Origin: Chloroflexota bacterium
GTDB taxonomy: Bacteria; Chloroflexota; Dehalococcoidia; Lucifugimonadales; GCA-002694895
Assembly (NCBI GenBank): GCA_002694895.1
Contig: NZNN01000034.1
Coordinates: 26,672 to 32,753 of the forward strand
Length of the DNA stretch: 6,082 nucleotides
Direction: 5' to 3'
This document shows positions 1 through 6,082 of this stretch, piece by piece. A model generated the notes under the pieces. It worked only from the letters and a program-made list of their open reading frames with translations. It did no database searches and was not told the origin of the DNA. Numbering within the stretch: the first letter of the stretch is position 1; each line of letters starts with the position of its first letter. Position numbers and translations under genes: made by a program.

Positions 1-842
1 TTTTGGGTATAGGAACAAGCTGGACTAAAACAAATTTTGCTATTGATATTCCTGATGGTAAATTTTTAATTCACAATACAAATAATATTGCTGATATATC
101 TAAAGAATATAAAACTGATATTGGTCTTTTGGGCGATGCTAAATTAACTCTTGAAATGTTAATTGAAGAAACTAAAGCACAGCTTGGGGCAACAAAAAGA
201 AATAATGATTCTGTAATTGAATCTATCGCAATAGTCAAAAAAGAATGGAATGAAGAGTGGAGTGAATTGCTAAATTCAGATCAGACTCCAATAAATCCCT
301 ACAGACTAATAAATGAAATTAATAAAGCAGTTGATCATGAAAATACAATTATAACTCATGATGCCGGGCACCCAAGAGATCAGATAATGCCGTTTTATCC
401 TGCTACTGTTCCTCATAGTTATATTGGATGGGGAAAAAGTACACATTTAGGTTATGGAATAGGCTTGGCTATTGGAGCTAAGATAGCAAATCCTGATAAA
501 TTTTGTGTTAATTTTATGGGTGATGCTGCTTTTGGAATGGCAGGATTGGATATAGAGACTTCAGTAAGATCTGGCAATCCAATTACAACAATTGTACTCG
601 ATAATGGAACCATGGGAGGATATGATCATCACCAGCCCGTAGCAATGTCAAAATATGGAGCAGGAAATATGACTGGATCATATACAACAATTGCAAAAGG
701 CTTGGGAGCAGTTGGTATTGATGTTGATAAACCAGAAGAAATTGGCCCTGCTATCAAAGCTGCAGAGAAAGCAAATAAAGAGGGCAGGAGTGTTTTAATA
801 AATGTTAAAACACAGCAGGAAGATAAATTTAGTATATATTAA
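1..842 (+). CDS. Thiamine-diphosphate-dependent enzyme, acetolactate synthase-like large subunit (C-terminal part; 5' end outside window)
   Basis: This is the 3' part of a gene that begins upstream. The reading frame is open from the first base, and the TTG at position 3 is most likely an internal Leu codon. About 279 residues are visible, against about 550 for the family. Residues 1-60 match the end of the central domain of acetolactate-synthase-like enzymes (GIGTSWTKTNF, GLLGDAKL). Residues 97-270 are the C-terminal ThDP-binding domain. The cofactor motif is clear: GDA at 173-175 and DN at 200-201, with D174 and N201 the expected Mg-diphosphate ligands. IGWGKSTHLGYG (141-152) and GTMGGYDHHQP (202-212) resemble the 'thiamine pyrophosphate-requiring protein' subgroup rather than biosynthetic IlvB. 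The activating Glu lies in the missing N-terminal domain. The enzyme probably makes or breaks C-C bonds next to a carbonyl; the substrate is unknown. No small regulatory subunit follows, and the next gene is a hydrolase, so a catabolic role is more likely than valine/isoleucine synthesis (inference). Confidence 0.9.
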   Translation, partial: LGIGTSWTKTNFAIDIPDGKFLIHNTNNIADISKEYKTDIGLLGDAKLTLEMLIEETKAQLGATKRNNDSVIESIAIVKKEWNEEWSELLNSDQTPINPYRLINEINKAVDHENTIITHDAGHPRDQIMPFYPATVPHSYIGWGKSTHLGYGIGLAIGAKIANPDKFCVNFMGDAAFGMAGLDIETSVRSGNPITTIVLDNGTMGGYDHHQPVAMSKYGAGNMTGSYTTIAKGLGAVGIDVDKPEEIGPAIKAAEKANKEGRSVLINVKTQQEDKFSIY

Positions 843-848
843 AGGAGA
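843..848 (+). promoter_or_regulatory. Ribosome-binding site AGGAGA overlapping the upstream vicinity of the ThDP-gene stop
   Basis: AGGAGA lies 5 nt before the ATG at 854 and directly abuts the TAA stop (840-842) of the preceding gene. This supports the chosen start and suggests translational coupling between the two genes. Confidence 0.8.
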
Positions 849-853
849 ATTAT

Positions 854-2812
854 ATGGCAGTTATAAATTTTGATGTAAAAAATATAAGTCTATTTGCTGA
901 TGGCAAATCTTTTGGAGCACATGGTCAGTTCAATCAAATAGACGGAGTGGTAGAGTTTGCTGTTGATCCAAATAACGAGGTAAATAAATCTATTGTTGAT
1001 TTAAAATTAGCACCAACTGATGAGAATGGGTTAGTACATTTCAAATCTAAAGTATCATTAATTACCCCTTCTGATACAAGTAAAGGTAATGCCAGATTAA
1101 TGGTTGATATAGTTAACAGAGGCAGGCCTTTGATTCATGGTAATTTTAATAGAATGGATTTATTTGATTCAATTGAAGGTGATGGATTTTTATTTAATCA
1201 CGGATATTCAGTGATTTCACTCGGATGGCAGTGGGACGTTATCAAAGATGACGTGTTATATGGATTAGAAGCTCCTTTTGCAAAAATTGATGACAAAGGA
1301 TTCAGAGGTGAAACTGTTATAGAAATCAGAACTAATTACGTTCAGAAAACTCATTTGTTAGCTAATAGAATTCATACACCTAATACTCCAATGGATATTA
1401 ATGATCCTAATGCAAGATTAACTGTAAGAGACTGGGAGGATGGACCAGAAAGTAATGTTCCAAGGTCGGAATGGAGTTTTGCGAATGAAACTGATTCTGG
1501 AGTGGAACCCAGTGATGAATATGTATATATGGAAAGTGGATTTCAGCCTGGTAAAATCTATTATTTATCTTATACTCCTTCCATAGCGCCTGTTGTTGGT
1601 ACTGGAATGTTAGCTGTCAGAGACATAGCTTCATTCTTTAAATCAGATTCGAATGTTAATCCTATAAATAAACCATTTGAAAAGGTTTATGGCTTTGGAA
1701 TATCTCAGACTGGAAGAATGCAAAGACACATTTTGTATTTAGGACTTAACTTAGACGAAAGTGGGGAAGTTGCATATGACGGGCATATTGTCCATGTTGC
1801 AGGAGCAAGAAAAGGAGAGTTTAATCATAGATACGCTCAGCCATCACAGCAGTCTGCACCTGGTTTTGGGCATATGTTTCCTTTCGCTGATGAAGAAATG
1901 AAAGATCCTTATTCAGATAATGTGGATGGCTTATTTAATGAATTGAGAAAAATTAATGCTGTTCCGAAAGTTTTTTATACTAATTCTTCAGCAGAATACT
2001 GGAGAGGGGATAGTGCAAACATGCATATTCATCCTATAGAAGAACGGGATCTGCCTGAAGCACCTGAGGCAAGAATGTATCTTTTTTCTGGCACTCAACA
2101 TGGAGCAGGTACTTTAGCTCCTGATGATGTAGGTCCAGACGGATCAGTTGGTATGTATAAATTTAATGTAGTTGATTACAGACCTTTATTAAGAGCAAGC
2201 CTTATTAATCTTGATAAATGGGCTACTGACGGAACTCTGCCACCACCAAGTAGCTGTCCCAGAATAAATGATGGAACTGCTATAAAACCAGAGGTGTTAA
2301 TAGAAAAAGTTAACAATATTTTAGATATAAATACTCCTGATCCTAAAAAAGTATGGTTGATACGAAGAGTTGATATGGGAGAAAGAGCATCAGAGGGAAT
2401 TGGAAGGTTACCGGCAAAAGAATTTGAAACATATCAGAACTTTGTTCCAAATATTGATGAAGATGCAAATGAAATAGGAGGGATAAGAATGCCAGATTTA
2501 ACTGTACCTCTTGGAAGCCATTTTGGATGGAATTTAAGACATCCAGATACCAGGGAACCTGATCAGCAGATTGCCATGCAGGGTATTTCAATGTTTTTTG
2601 CAGTGACTAAAGAAGACAGAGATAAAAAAGGTGATAGAAGATTATCTATAAATGAAAGATATAAAACTAAAGAAGAATTTTTAAATAAAGTTAAACAGGA
2701 AACCGAAAAATTACTGGATCAGAATTATATCCTTACTGAAGATGTTGAGATTGTAATATCAGCTTGTGAGGAAAGATATGATGCAATAATTTCAGGTGAA
2801 TTAAAAAATTAG
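854..2812 (+). CDS. Large alpha/beta hydrolase-domain protein (Abhydrolase_10-like)
   Basis: The 652-residue protein has no signal peptide or membrane segment, so it is probably cytoplasmic. The family resemblance is visible along the whole length: an N-terminal beta-rich region (about 1-130) with GNARLMVDIVNRG (78-90) and GDGFLFNHGYSVISLGWQWDV (109-129). The nucleophile elbow GFGISQTGR (280-288) follows, with S284 the likely nucleophile. Next comes SSAEYWRGDSANMH (378-391), then GTQHGAG (413-419) where H416 is a candidate catalytic His, and the C-terminal motif FGWNLR (557-562). These are the landmarks I recall for the alpha/beta hydrolase domain family Pfam PF20091, whose members are mostly uncharacterised and presumed esterases or related hydrolases. 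The catalytic acid cannot be assigned by eye. The gene starts 11 nt after the ThDP gene and ends 9 nt before the propeller gene, so the three probably share one transcript and one pathway (inference). Family assignment is firm; substrate is unknown. Confidence 0.88.
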   Translation: MAVINFDVKNISLFADGKSFGAHGQFNQIDGVVEFAVDPNNEVNKSIVDLKLAPTDENGLVHFKSKVSLITPSDTSKGNARLMVDIVNRGRPLIHGNFNRMDLFDSIEGDGFLFNHGYSVISLGWQWDVIKDDVLYGLEAPFAKIDDKGFRGETVIEIRTNYVQKTHLLANRIHTPNTPMDINDPNARLTVRDWEDGPESNVPRSEWSFANETDSGVEPSDEYVYMESGFQPGKIYYLSYTPSIAPVVGTGMLAVRDIASFFKSDSNVNPINKPFEKVYGFGISQTGRMQRHILYLGLNLDESGEVAYDGHIVHVAGARKGEFNHRYAQPSQQSAPGFGHMFPFADEEMKDPYSDNVDGLFNELRKINAVPKVFYTNSSAEYWRGDSANMHIHPIEERDLPEAPEARMYLFSGTQHGAGTLAPDDVGPDGSVGMYKFNVVDYRPLLRASLINLDKWATDGTLPPPSSCPRINDGTAIKPEVLIEKVNNILDINTPDPKKVWLIRRVDMGERASEGIGRLPAKEFETYQNFVPNIDEDANEIGGIRMPDLTVPLGSHFGWNLRHPDTREPDQQIAMQGISMFFAVTKEDRDKKGDRRLSINERYKTKEEFLNKVKQETEKLLDQNYILTEDVEIVISACEERYDAIISGELKN

Positions 2813-2816
2813 GAGA
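2811..2816 (+). promoter_or_regulatory. Ribosome-binding site AGGAGA overlapping the hydrolase stop codon
   Basis: AGGAGA lies 5 nt before the ATG at 2822, and its first two bases are the last two of the TAG stop (2810-2812) of the hydrolase gene. The spacing and sequence copy the junction at 843-856. The site fixes the start of the propeller gene and implies reinitiation or coupling. Confidence 0.8.
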
Positions 2817-2821
2817 ATGAT

Positions 2822-3691
2822 ATGAGTGTAATTGTAGGTTCGGGAGATTTTAAATATGAATTGGTAGATTCATGGCCTAGTATGCCAAGATATTGGGAAT
2901 TTACTATAGCTTCAGATGTTTATGTTAATTCTAAAGATGAAATACATGTATTTAGCAGAGGACTTCATCCATTAACTATCTGGGATAAAGATGGCAACTT
3001 TATATCTTCATGGGGTGAAGGAACTTTTTCAAATAATGAGCACGGAATTTATATAACTAAGGAAGATACTATTTGGCTTGTTGATTCCTGGTATCACATT
3101 GCTACTGAGCATAATCCTGATGGAACTCTTATAAGAACAATTGGAAATAAATTACAGCCATCAGAAACTTATAACGGGAATCCTTTTAATATGCCTACAG
3201 GTTTAACTATTTCTTCTAAAGGTGATATTTTCATTTCAGATGGATATGGGAATAAGAGAGTTCACAAATTTGACTCAAAAGGTGAACTTATAAAATCATG
3301 GGGAACATTTGGGGATAAAGAAAGTCAGTTTGCAATTGTCCATAATCTTGAGTTTGATTCTAAAGATAGACTATTTGTTTGTGACAGAGAAAATAATAGA
3401 ATTCAGATTTTTGATGATGAGGGGAATTATCTTGAAGAATGGAATGATTTATTAATGCCAGGAGATTTATGGATTAAAGATGACATATTTTATGTTTGTG
3501 AACAAACCGAGGCAGGTGGAGTAAGTATTTGGACCGCTGATGGAGAACTTATCACACGCTGGCATGGTGATAGAGGCCCAGGCAAGGGAACTGTTATCTC
3601 AGGGCATGGAATTTGTGTTGATTCAGAGGGTAGTATATATGTAGCTGAATTAGCCCCTGCTGCCAGAGTTCAGAAATTTCAAAAAATATAA
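2822..3691 (+). CDS. Six-bladed NHL-repeat beta-propeller, similar to peptidyl-alpha-hydroxyglycine alpha-amidating lyase (PAL)
   Basis: The 289-residue protein lacks a signal peptide, so it is probably cytoplasmic, unlike secreted animal PAL. Propeller blades are seen as repeated units of the type 'G(I/L)x(V/I)xxxGxI(F/Y)(V/I)(S/A)D...R(V/I)xxF': near 74-101, 125-160, 172-207 and 260-287, with degenerate blades at 30-65 and 210-245. The stretch DGYGNKRVHKFD (140-151), VHNLEFD (173-179) and DRENNRIQIF (188-197) closely resembles the corresponding part of vertebrate PAL. Aligned by eye, the three PAL zinc-ligand histidines correspond to H74, H174 and H262, and the active-site Arg and Tyr to R46 and Y142. 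PAL cleaves a carbinolamide C-N bond. A bacterial protein beside a ThDP enzyme is unlikely to process peptide hormones, so a related small-molecule lyase or a hydrolase is plausible (inference). Bacterial members are generally of unknown function. It is the last gene of the three-gene operon. Confidence 0.85.
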   Translation: MSVIVGSGDFKYELVDSWPSMPRYWEFTIASDVYVNSKDEIHVFSRGLHPLTIWDKDGNFISSWGEGTFSNNEHGIYITKEDTIWLVDSWYHIATEHNPDGTLIRTIGNKLQPSETYNGNPFNMPTGLTISSKGDIFISDGYGNKRVHKFDSKGELIKSWGTFGDKESQFAIVHNLEFDSKDRLFVCDRENNRIQIFDDEGNYLEEWNDLLMPGDLWIKDDIFYVCEQTEAGGVSIWTADGELITRWHGDRGPGKGTVISGHGICVDSEGSIYVAELAPAARVQKFQKI

Positions 3692-3706
3692 TTTCAAGAA
3701 TGTATG

Positions 3707-4267
3707 TTAAATTTTAACTTTACTTCCTGTAGCCCATGATTCTATGATTTCGCCAGAAGTTAAGGATTTAGCATTATATATAGTTTTAATGTACTCTAAC
3801 CCTGAGTTGTGATCCTCATCAGTTAAAGCTTCAACACAATCTGAAGCGATAGTTAATCCATAGCCTTTATGAAAAGCATCTGCTGCAGTGTGACGACAGC
3901 ATATATGGGTGTGCAGGCCAGTTATAACAATGGAATCAACATTTAATCTTCTTAATAGAAGATCAAGACCAGTTTCAAAGAAAGCAGAATAAGTTCTTTT
4001 TTCCAGAACATGGTCACCTTCCTGTGGTTGCAGTTCTTTGATTGTTTCTGCTTCAGGTGTTCCTCTCATAGCATGTTCTCCGAACACTTCTAGTTCAGGA
4101 TCTGTAGGTAAATGAGCATCTCCCACAAATACAACCTCATTACCTGATTCTCTTGCAGCTTTAATTAATGATTGAATTGGAGGAATTATTTTTTGAGCAC
4201 GATCGGTCTGAAGGATCCCGTATACGAAATCATAAACCATGTCGACTACAACTACAGCTTCTTTCAT
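3707..4267 (-). CDS. Isochorismatase-family cysteine hydrolase (nicotinamidase-like)
   Basis: The 186-residue protein is of normal length for this family of Rossmann-like hydrolases, which cleave amides, ureas or vinyl ethers. The catalytic triad is visible: D9 in VVVVDMVYDF, K90 in LEKRTYSAFF, and C123 in the loop TGLHTHICCRHTAADAF (116-132), which is the TGxxTxxC cis-peptide loop. D50, H52 and H65 (GDAHLP, GEHAMRGT) match the metal-binding Asp-His-His set of nicotinamidases. Metal-free members such as N-carbamoylsarcosine amidase lack that set, so a nicotinamidase-like mechanism is favoured. A second Cys (C124) sits where Val or another residue is common. The start ATG is supported by AAGGG (minus strand, 4274-4278) 6 nt upstream. 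The gene is convergent with the propeller gene (15 bp between stops) and divergent from the M24 gene. The exact substrate cannot be assigned; nicotinamide or another amide is possible. Confidence 0.88.
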   Translation of the reverse strand: MKEAVVVVDMVYDFVYGILQTDRAQKIIPPIQSLIKAARESGNEVVFVGDAHLPTDPELEVFGEHAMRGTPEAETIKELQPQEGDHVLEKRTYSAFFETGLDLLLRRLNVDSIVITGLHTHICCRHTAADAFHKGYGLTIASDCVEALTDEDHNSGLEYIKTIYNAKSLTSGEIIESWATGSKVKI

Positions 4268-4273
4268 TTTTTA

Positions 4274-4278
4274 CCCTT
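4274..4278 (-). promoter_or_regulatory. Ribosome-binding site of the isochorismatase-family gene
   Basis: On the minus strand the sequence reads AAGGG, 6 nt before the ATG at 4267. It is a moderate Shine-Dalgarno site and supports that start. Confidence 0.6.
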
Positions 4279-4308
4279 TATAAATAAATAATTAAAAGAT
4301 ATGATTGG

Positions 4309-4336
4309 ATGACAATTTTAATATTATTTAGATAAT
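4309..4336 (+). promoter_or_regulatory. Candidate sigma-70-type promoter for the M24/ribokinase unit
   Basis: ATGACA (4309-4314, one mismatch to TTGACA) is followed after 16 nt by GATAAT (4331-4336, one mismatch to TATAAT). Transcription would start near 4343-4346, essentially at the ATG at 4346. The AT-rich background makes chance matches to the -10 easy, so this is a moderate call. Confidence 0.45.
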
Positions 4337-4345
4337 TTTGCAATA

Positions 4346-5500
4346 ATGGCTATTAACGAATTAGAACTTGCTGACAGGTTGACTAGAATCAGAGAAAGGA
4401 TGCATGAAGAGAATTTTAATGCATTGATTATATATTCTGATGAATATAGATCAGGTAACACAACATATTTCACTGATTATAAGCCGATAAATGTTATTGA
4501 AGAATCACCCCAGGTTATTTTTGTTGTTGAAGATTCTGATCCTGTTGTGATGATTGGTAGATTAAATTCTTTTGCTGCAAAAGAAACAATATGGATAGAT
4601 GATGTTCGTCCTATACATGAAATAGATAAGCATCTTGATTTTATTTTCAAACCAATTAAAAATAAAAACCCAAGAATTGGAATCATAGGTGATAATTTAT
4701 TACCAGTTAAAACTTTTAATAGTCTTAAGAACAATTTACCCAATGCTGAATTTGTTTCCTGTGGTGAATTGTTATCAAAGATCAGAGCTATTAAATCTCC
4801 TGCAGAGATAGAGTTAATGAGAAAAGCTGCAGGTATTAATGATTATGTACTTTCTGAAATAATCCATAAATGCCAAGTTGGTATGACAGAAGTTGAAGTG
4901 GCAGCTGAAGCAGAATATTTGGGTCGTAAAATGGGAGCTGATATTGGTTCTGCTACTGTTATCATGAGTGGCCCCAATACAAATTATCCTGCGTGGAGAC
5001 CATCTCAGAGGAAAATTGAAGAAGGTGATTTTGTTATGATTGATTTTAATCCTTCATATGAGCATTACTGTAATGATTCTGGTTTTACAATTTTGATGCC
5101 TGGCTCTAGCGATGCAAAGAAAAAATCAGTTGTTTCTTGCCATAATATAATAAAAGAAATTGTACCTTTGATTAAACCTGGAACGTCGTCCCTTACAGTG
5201 TATGAATATATGCTGGAAAGATTAGAGCCGCTGGGATATTCAGATAATTTCACTCCTTATGTTTCTGGCAGAAGAGGTGTGGGGCATGGTGTGGGACTGG
5301 ATGTGGTTGAAGACCCAGATTTGAATTCCTCCCTGCATTTTGAAATTCAACCAGGTATGACTCTTGCCATAAAATTAGATTTGCATAACATCGAATCTCA
5401 GGGATCAAGAATCGAAGTTGTAACTGAAATAACTGAAGATGGAAATAAACCAATGAATAAACTTATATTAGAGGAATCTAATGATTACTCCATCTTGTAA
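4346..5500 (+). CDS. M24-fold (creatinase / Xaa-Pro aminopeptidase-like) protein with altered active site
   Basis: The 384-residue protein has the two-domain build of creatinase/prolidase-type M24 proteins: an N-terminal creatinase_N domain (about 8-145) and a C-terminal pita-bread domain (about 152-370) beginning at KSPAEIELMRKAA. Of the five usual metal ligands, D233, D244 (IDF...NDSGF), H314 (GVGHGVGLD) and E357 (SRIEVV) are present, but the Glu of the 'GMxxxxEP' motif is K343 (GMTLAIKLD). The two conserved catalytic histidines are also replaced: A216 in NYPAWRPS where PH is usual, and V321 in GLDVVED where VHE/VHD is usual. It is therefore probably not an ordinary dimetal aminopeptidase; a creatinase-like C-N hydrolase or another small-molecule enzyme is more likely (inference). 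No Shine-Dalgarno site precedes the ATG, yet the N-terminus fits the family, since the next Met (residue 19) would cut into the first helix. It overlaps the ribokinase gene by 20 bp. Confidence 0.85.
   Translation: MAINELELADRLTRIRERMHEENFNALIIYSDEYRSGNTTYFTDYKPINVIEESPQVIFVVEDSDPVVMIGRLNSFAAKETIWIDDVRPIHEIDKHLDFIFKPIKNKNPRIGIIGDNLLPVKTFNSLKNNLPNAEFVSCGELLSKIRAIKSPAEIELMRKAAGINDYVLSEIIHKCQVGMTEVEVAAEAEYLGRKMGADIGSATVIMSGPNTNYPAWRPSQRKIEEGDFVMIDFNPSYEHYCNDSGFTILMPGSSDAKKKSVVSCHNIIKEIVPLIKPGTSSLTVYEYMLERLEPLGYSDNFTPYVSGRRGVGHGVGLDVVEDPDLNSSLHFEIQPGMTLAIKLDLHNIESQGSRIEVVTEITEDGNKPMNKLILEESNDYSIL
5471..5476 (+). promoter_or_regulatory. Ribosome-binding site GAGGAA for ribokinase, inside the M24 gene
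   Basis: GAGGAA lies 4 nt before the ATG at 5481, within the last codons of the M24 gene. It supports the overlapping start and co-translation of the two genes. Confidence 0.65.
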
Positions 5501-6082
5501 ATTCAGTGTTTGTATCCTGGGAGGTATAAATATTGATTTTATTTCTCTTGTTAAATCAATGCCAAAAGCAGGAGAGACTATCGTTGGTGATGACTTTGTT
5601 GTAACTCCTGGCGGCAAAGGAGCCAATCAGGCAGTGGCATGTGGCAGGTTGGGATTAAAAACTTCAATGATTGGCAGGGTAGGGAATGACACTTTTGCCG
5701 ATCAGTTACTATCTAATTTAAATGATGAGAAAATTAATACTGATGGAATTACAAAAGATAAAAATACCCATACAGGTATTGCTACAATAATATTAGATGA
5801 GAATGGTGAAAATTCTATTATTCAGACACCGGGAGCTAATTATTTATGTGGTGATGATGAACTAAATTATTTGAAAGGTAAAATTTCAGAATTTGATTTA
5901 CTTGTTCTTCAATCAGAAATTCCAATTAATATATCTTTGAGTGCTGCCAAGATTGCTAAAAGTGCTGGGAAATTAGTTATTTGGGATCCTGCTCCAGCTA
6001 ATGAAATACCTGATGAAGCATATAAATATATAGATTATTTAATTCCCAATCAAACTGAAGCTCAGACATTATCTGGCCTTGA
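5481..6082 (+). CDS. rbsK: Ribokinase-like PfkB-family sugar kinase (N-terminal 200 residues; 3' end outside window)
   Basis: The frame stays open from ATG 5481 to the window end, giving 200 of about 300 residues. The sequence follows ribokinase closely: GGINIDF (14-20), GETIVGDDF (31-39), and the PfkB signature GGKGANQAVACGRLG (44-58), whose GGKGAN contacts the sugar. Then come THTGIATIILDENGEN (96-111), GAN (118-120), LQSEIP (143-148) with E146, DPAPA (169-173), and PNQTEA (189-194) with N190, a nucleotide-site residue. The catalytic DTxGAGD motif is beyond the edge. Ribokinase phosphorylates D-ribose to ribose 5-phosphate using ATP in the cytoplasm; other PfkB members use different sugars or nucleosides, but the motifs here favour ribokinase itself or a close relative. 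The start overlaps the M24 gene by 20 bp and has its own ribosome-binding site, so the two are almost certainly co-transcribed. An alternative start, Met27, would lose the first strand and is rejected. Confidence 0.88.
   Translation, partial: MITPSCKFSVCILGGINIDFISLVKSMPKAGETIVGDDFVVTPGGKGANQAVACGRLGLKTSMIGRVGNDTFADQLLSNLNDEKINTDGITKDKNTHTGIATIILDENGENSIIQTPGANYLCGDDELNYLKGKISEFDLLVLQSEIPINISLSAAKIAKSAGKLVIWDPAPANEIPDEAYKYIDYLIPNQTEAQTLSGL

Larger units (their letters stand above)
4268..4345. promoter_or_regulatory. Divergent intergenic promoter region
   Basis: This 78-bp, very AT-rich spacer separates the starts of the minus-strand isochorismatase-family gene and the plus-strand M24 gene, so promoters for both must lie here or within the opposing gene. 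The plus-strand candidate is described separately. On the minus strand, TTGTCA (complement of 4310-4315) is a possible -35 element that shares bases with the plus-strand -35, but the -10 at the right distance is poor. No clear operator palindrome is seen. Confidence 0.6.

Noticed and set aside
3..5. TTG at the left edge as a start codon
   Set aside because: The frame is open from the first base and the sequence starts in the middle of a recognisable domain of a family of about 550 residues, so this is an internal Leu codon.
1..842. Calling the ThDP enzyme biosynthetic acetolactate synthase (ilvB)
   Set aside because: The motifs fit a different subgroup, and no small subunit or ilv/leu genes are nearby.
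2343..2591. 82-codon open frame on the minus strand
   Set aside because: It lies wholly inside the alpha/beta hydrolase gene, has no ribosome-binding site or recognisable motif, and its hydrophobic look comes from reading the antisense of a conserved region.
3673..3718. Inverted repeats near the convergent gene ends (GAAAT/ATTTC at 3673-3695; GTTAAA/TTTAAC at 3706-3718) as a bidirectional terminator
   Set aside because: The stems are 5-6 A/T-rich pairs. One has a single-base centre that cannot form a loop, and the other has a long loop; neither is followed by a proper U-tract. No convincing terminator was found.
4477..5453. Three minus-strand open frames (4477-4743, 5065-5253, 5250-5453)
   Set aside because: All are antisense to the conserved M24 gene, with no family resemblance or start signals.
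4346..5500. Calling the M24 protein creatinase, prolidase or Xaa-Pro aminopeptidase
   Set aside because: Key catalytic positions differ from all three (A216, V321, K343), so only the fold-level name is supported.

Overview
The window is an AT-rich (roughly one third G+C by eye), gene-dense bacterial segment. It holds five complete or near-complete enzyme genes and one gene cut by each window edge. Most genes are preceded by good Shine-Dalgarno sites. No mobile element, CRISPR array, tRNA or rRNA is visible. The families present (a thiamine-diphosphate enzyme of the acetolactate-synthase superfamily, a large alpha/beta hydrolase-domain protein, a PAL-like beta-propeller, an isochorismatase-family hydrolase and a creatinase-like M24 protein) are the kind expanded in heterotrophic marine bacteria such as SAR202 Chloroflexota and some Alphaproteobacteria. 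The taxonomic guess is inference only; no marker gene is present.

Layout. Positions 1-3691 carry three plus-strand genes in a tight operon: the C-terminal half of the ThDP enzyme (1-842), an alpha/beta hydrolase-domain protein (854-2812) and a six-bladed NHL/PAL-like propeller (2822-3691). At both internal junctions the upstream stop codon touches or lies inside the AGGAGA ribosome-binding site of the next gene, which suggests translational coupling. A convergent minus-strand gene (3707-4267) encodes a cysteine hydrolase of the isochorismatase/nicotinamidase family. A 78-bp divergent intergenic region (4268-4345) separates it from a second plus-strand unit: an M24 'pita-bread' protein (4346-5500), overlapped by 20 bp by a ribokinase gene that runs off the right edge (5481-6082).

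Function. The whole set looks like small-molecule catabolism: C-C bond chemistry (ThDP enzyme), ester or C-C hydrolysis (alpha/beta hydrolase), a possible lyase (PAL-like propeller), amide hydrolysis (isochorismatase family), a C-N hydrolase-like M24 protein, and sugar phosphorylation (ribokinase). The actual substrate cannot be read from the sequence. The most notable points are that the propeller keeps the residues that form the zinc/active site in peptidyl-hydroxyglycine amidating lyase, and that the M24 protein has lost several residues needed for normal dimetal peptidase activity while keeping the fold. The M24/ribokinase unit may also be transcribed as a leaderless mRNA.
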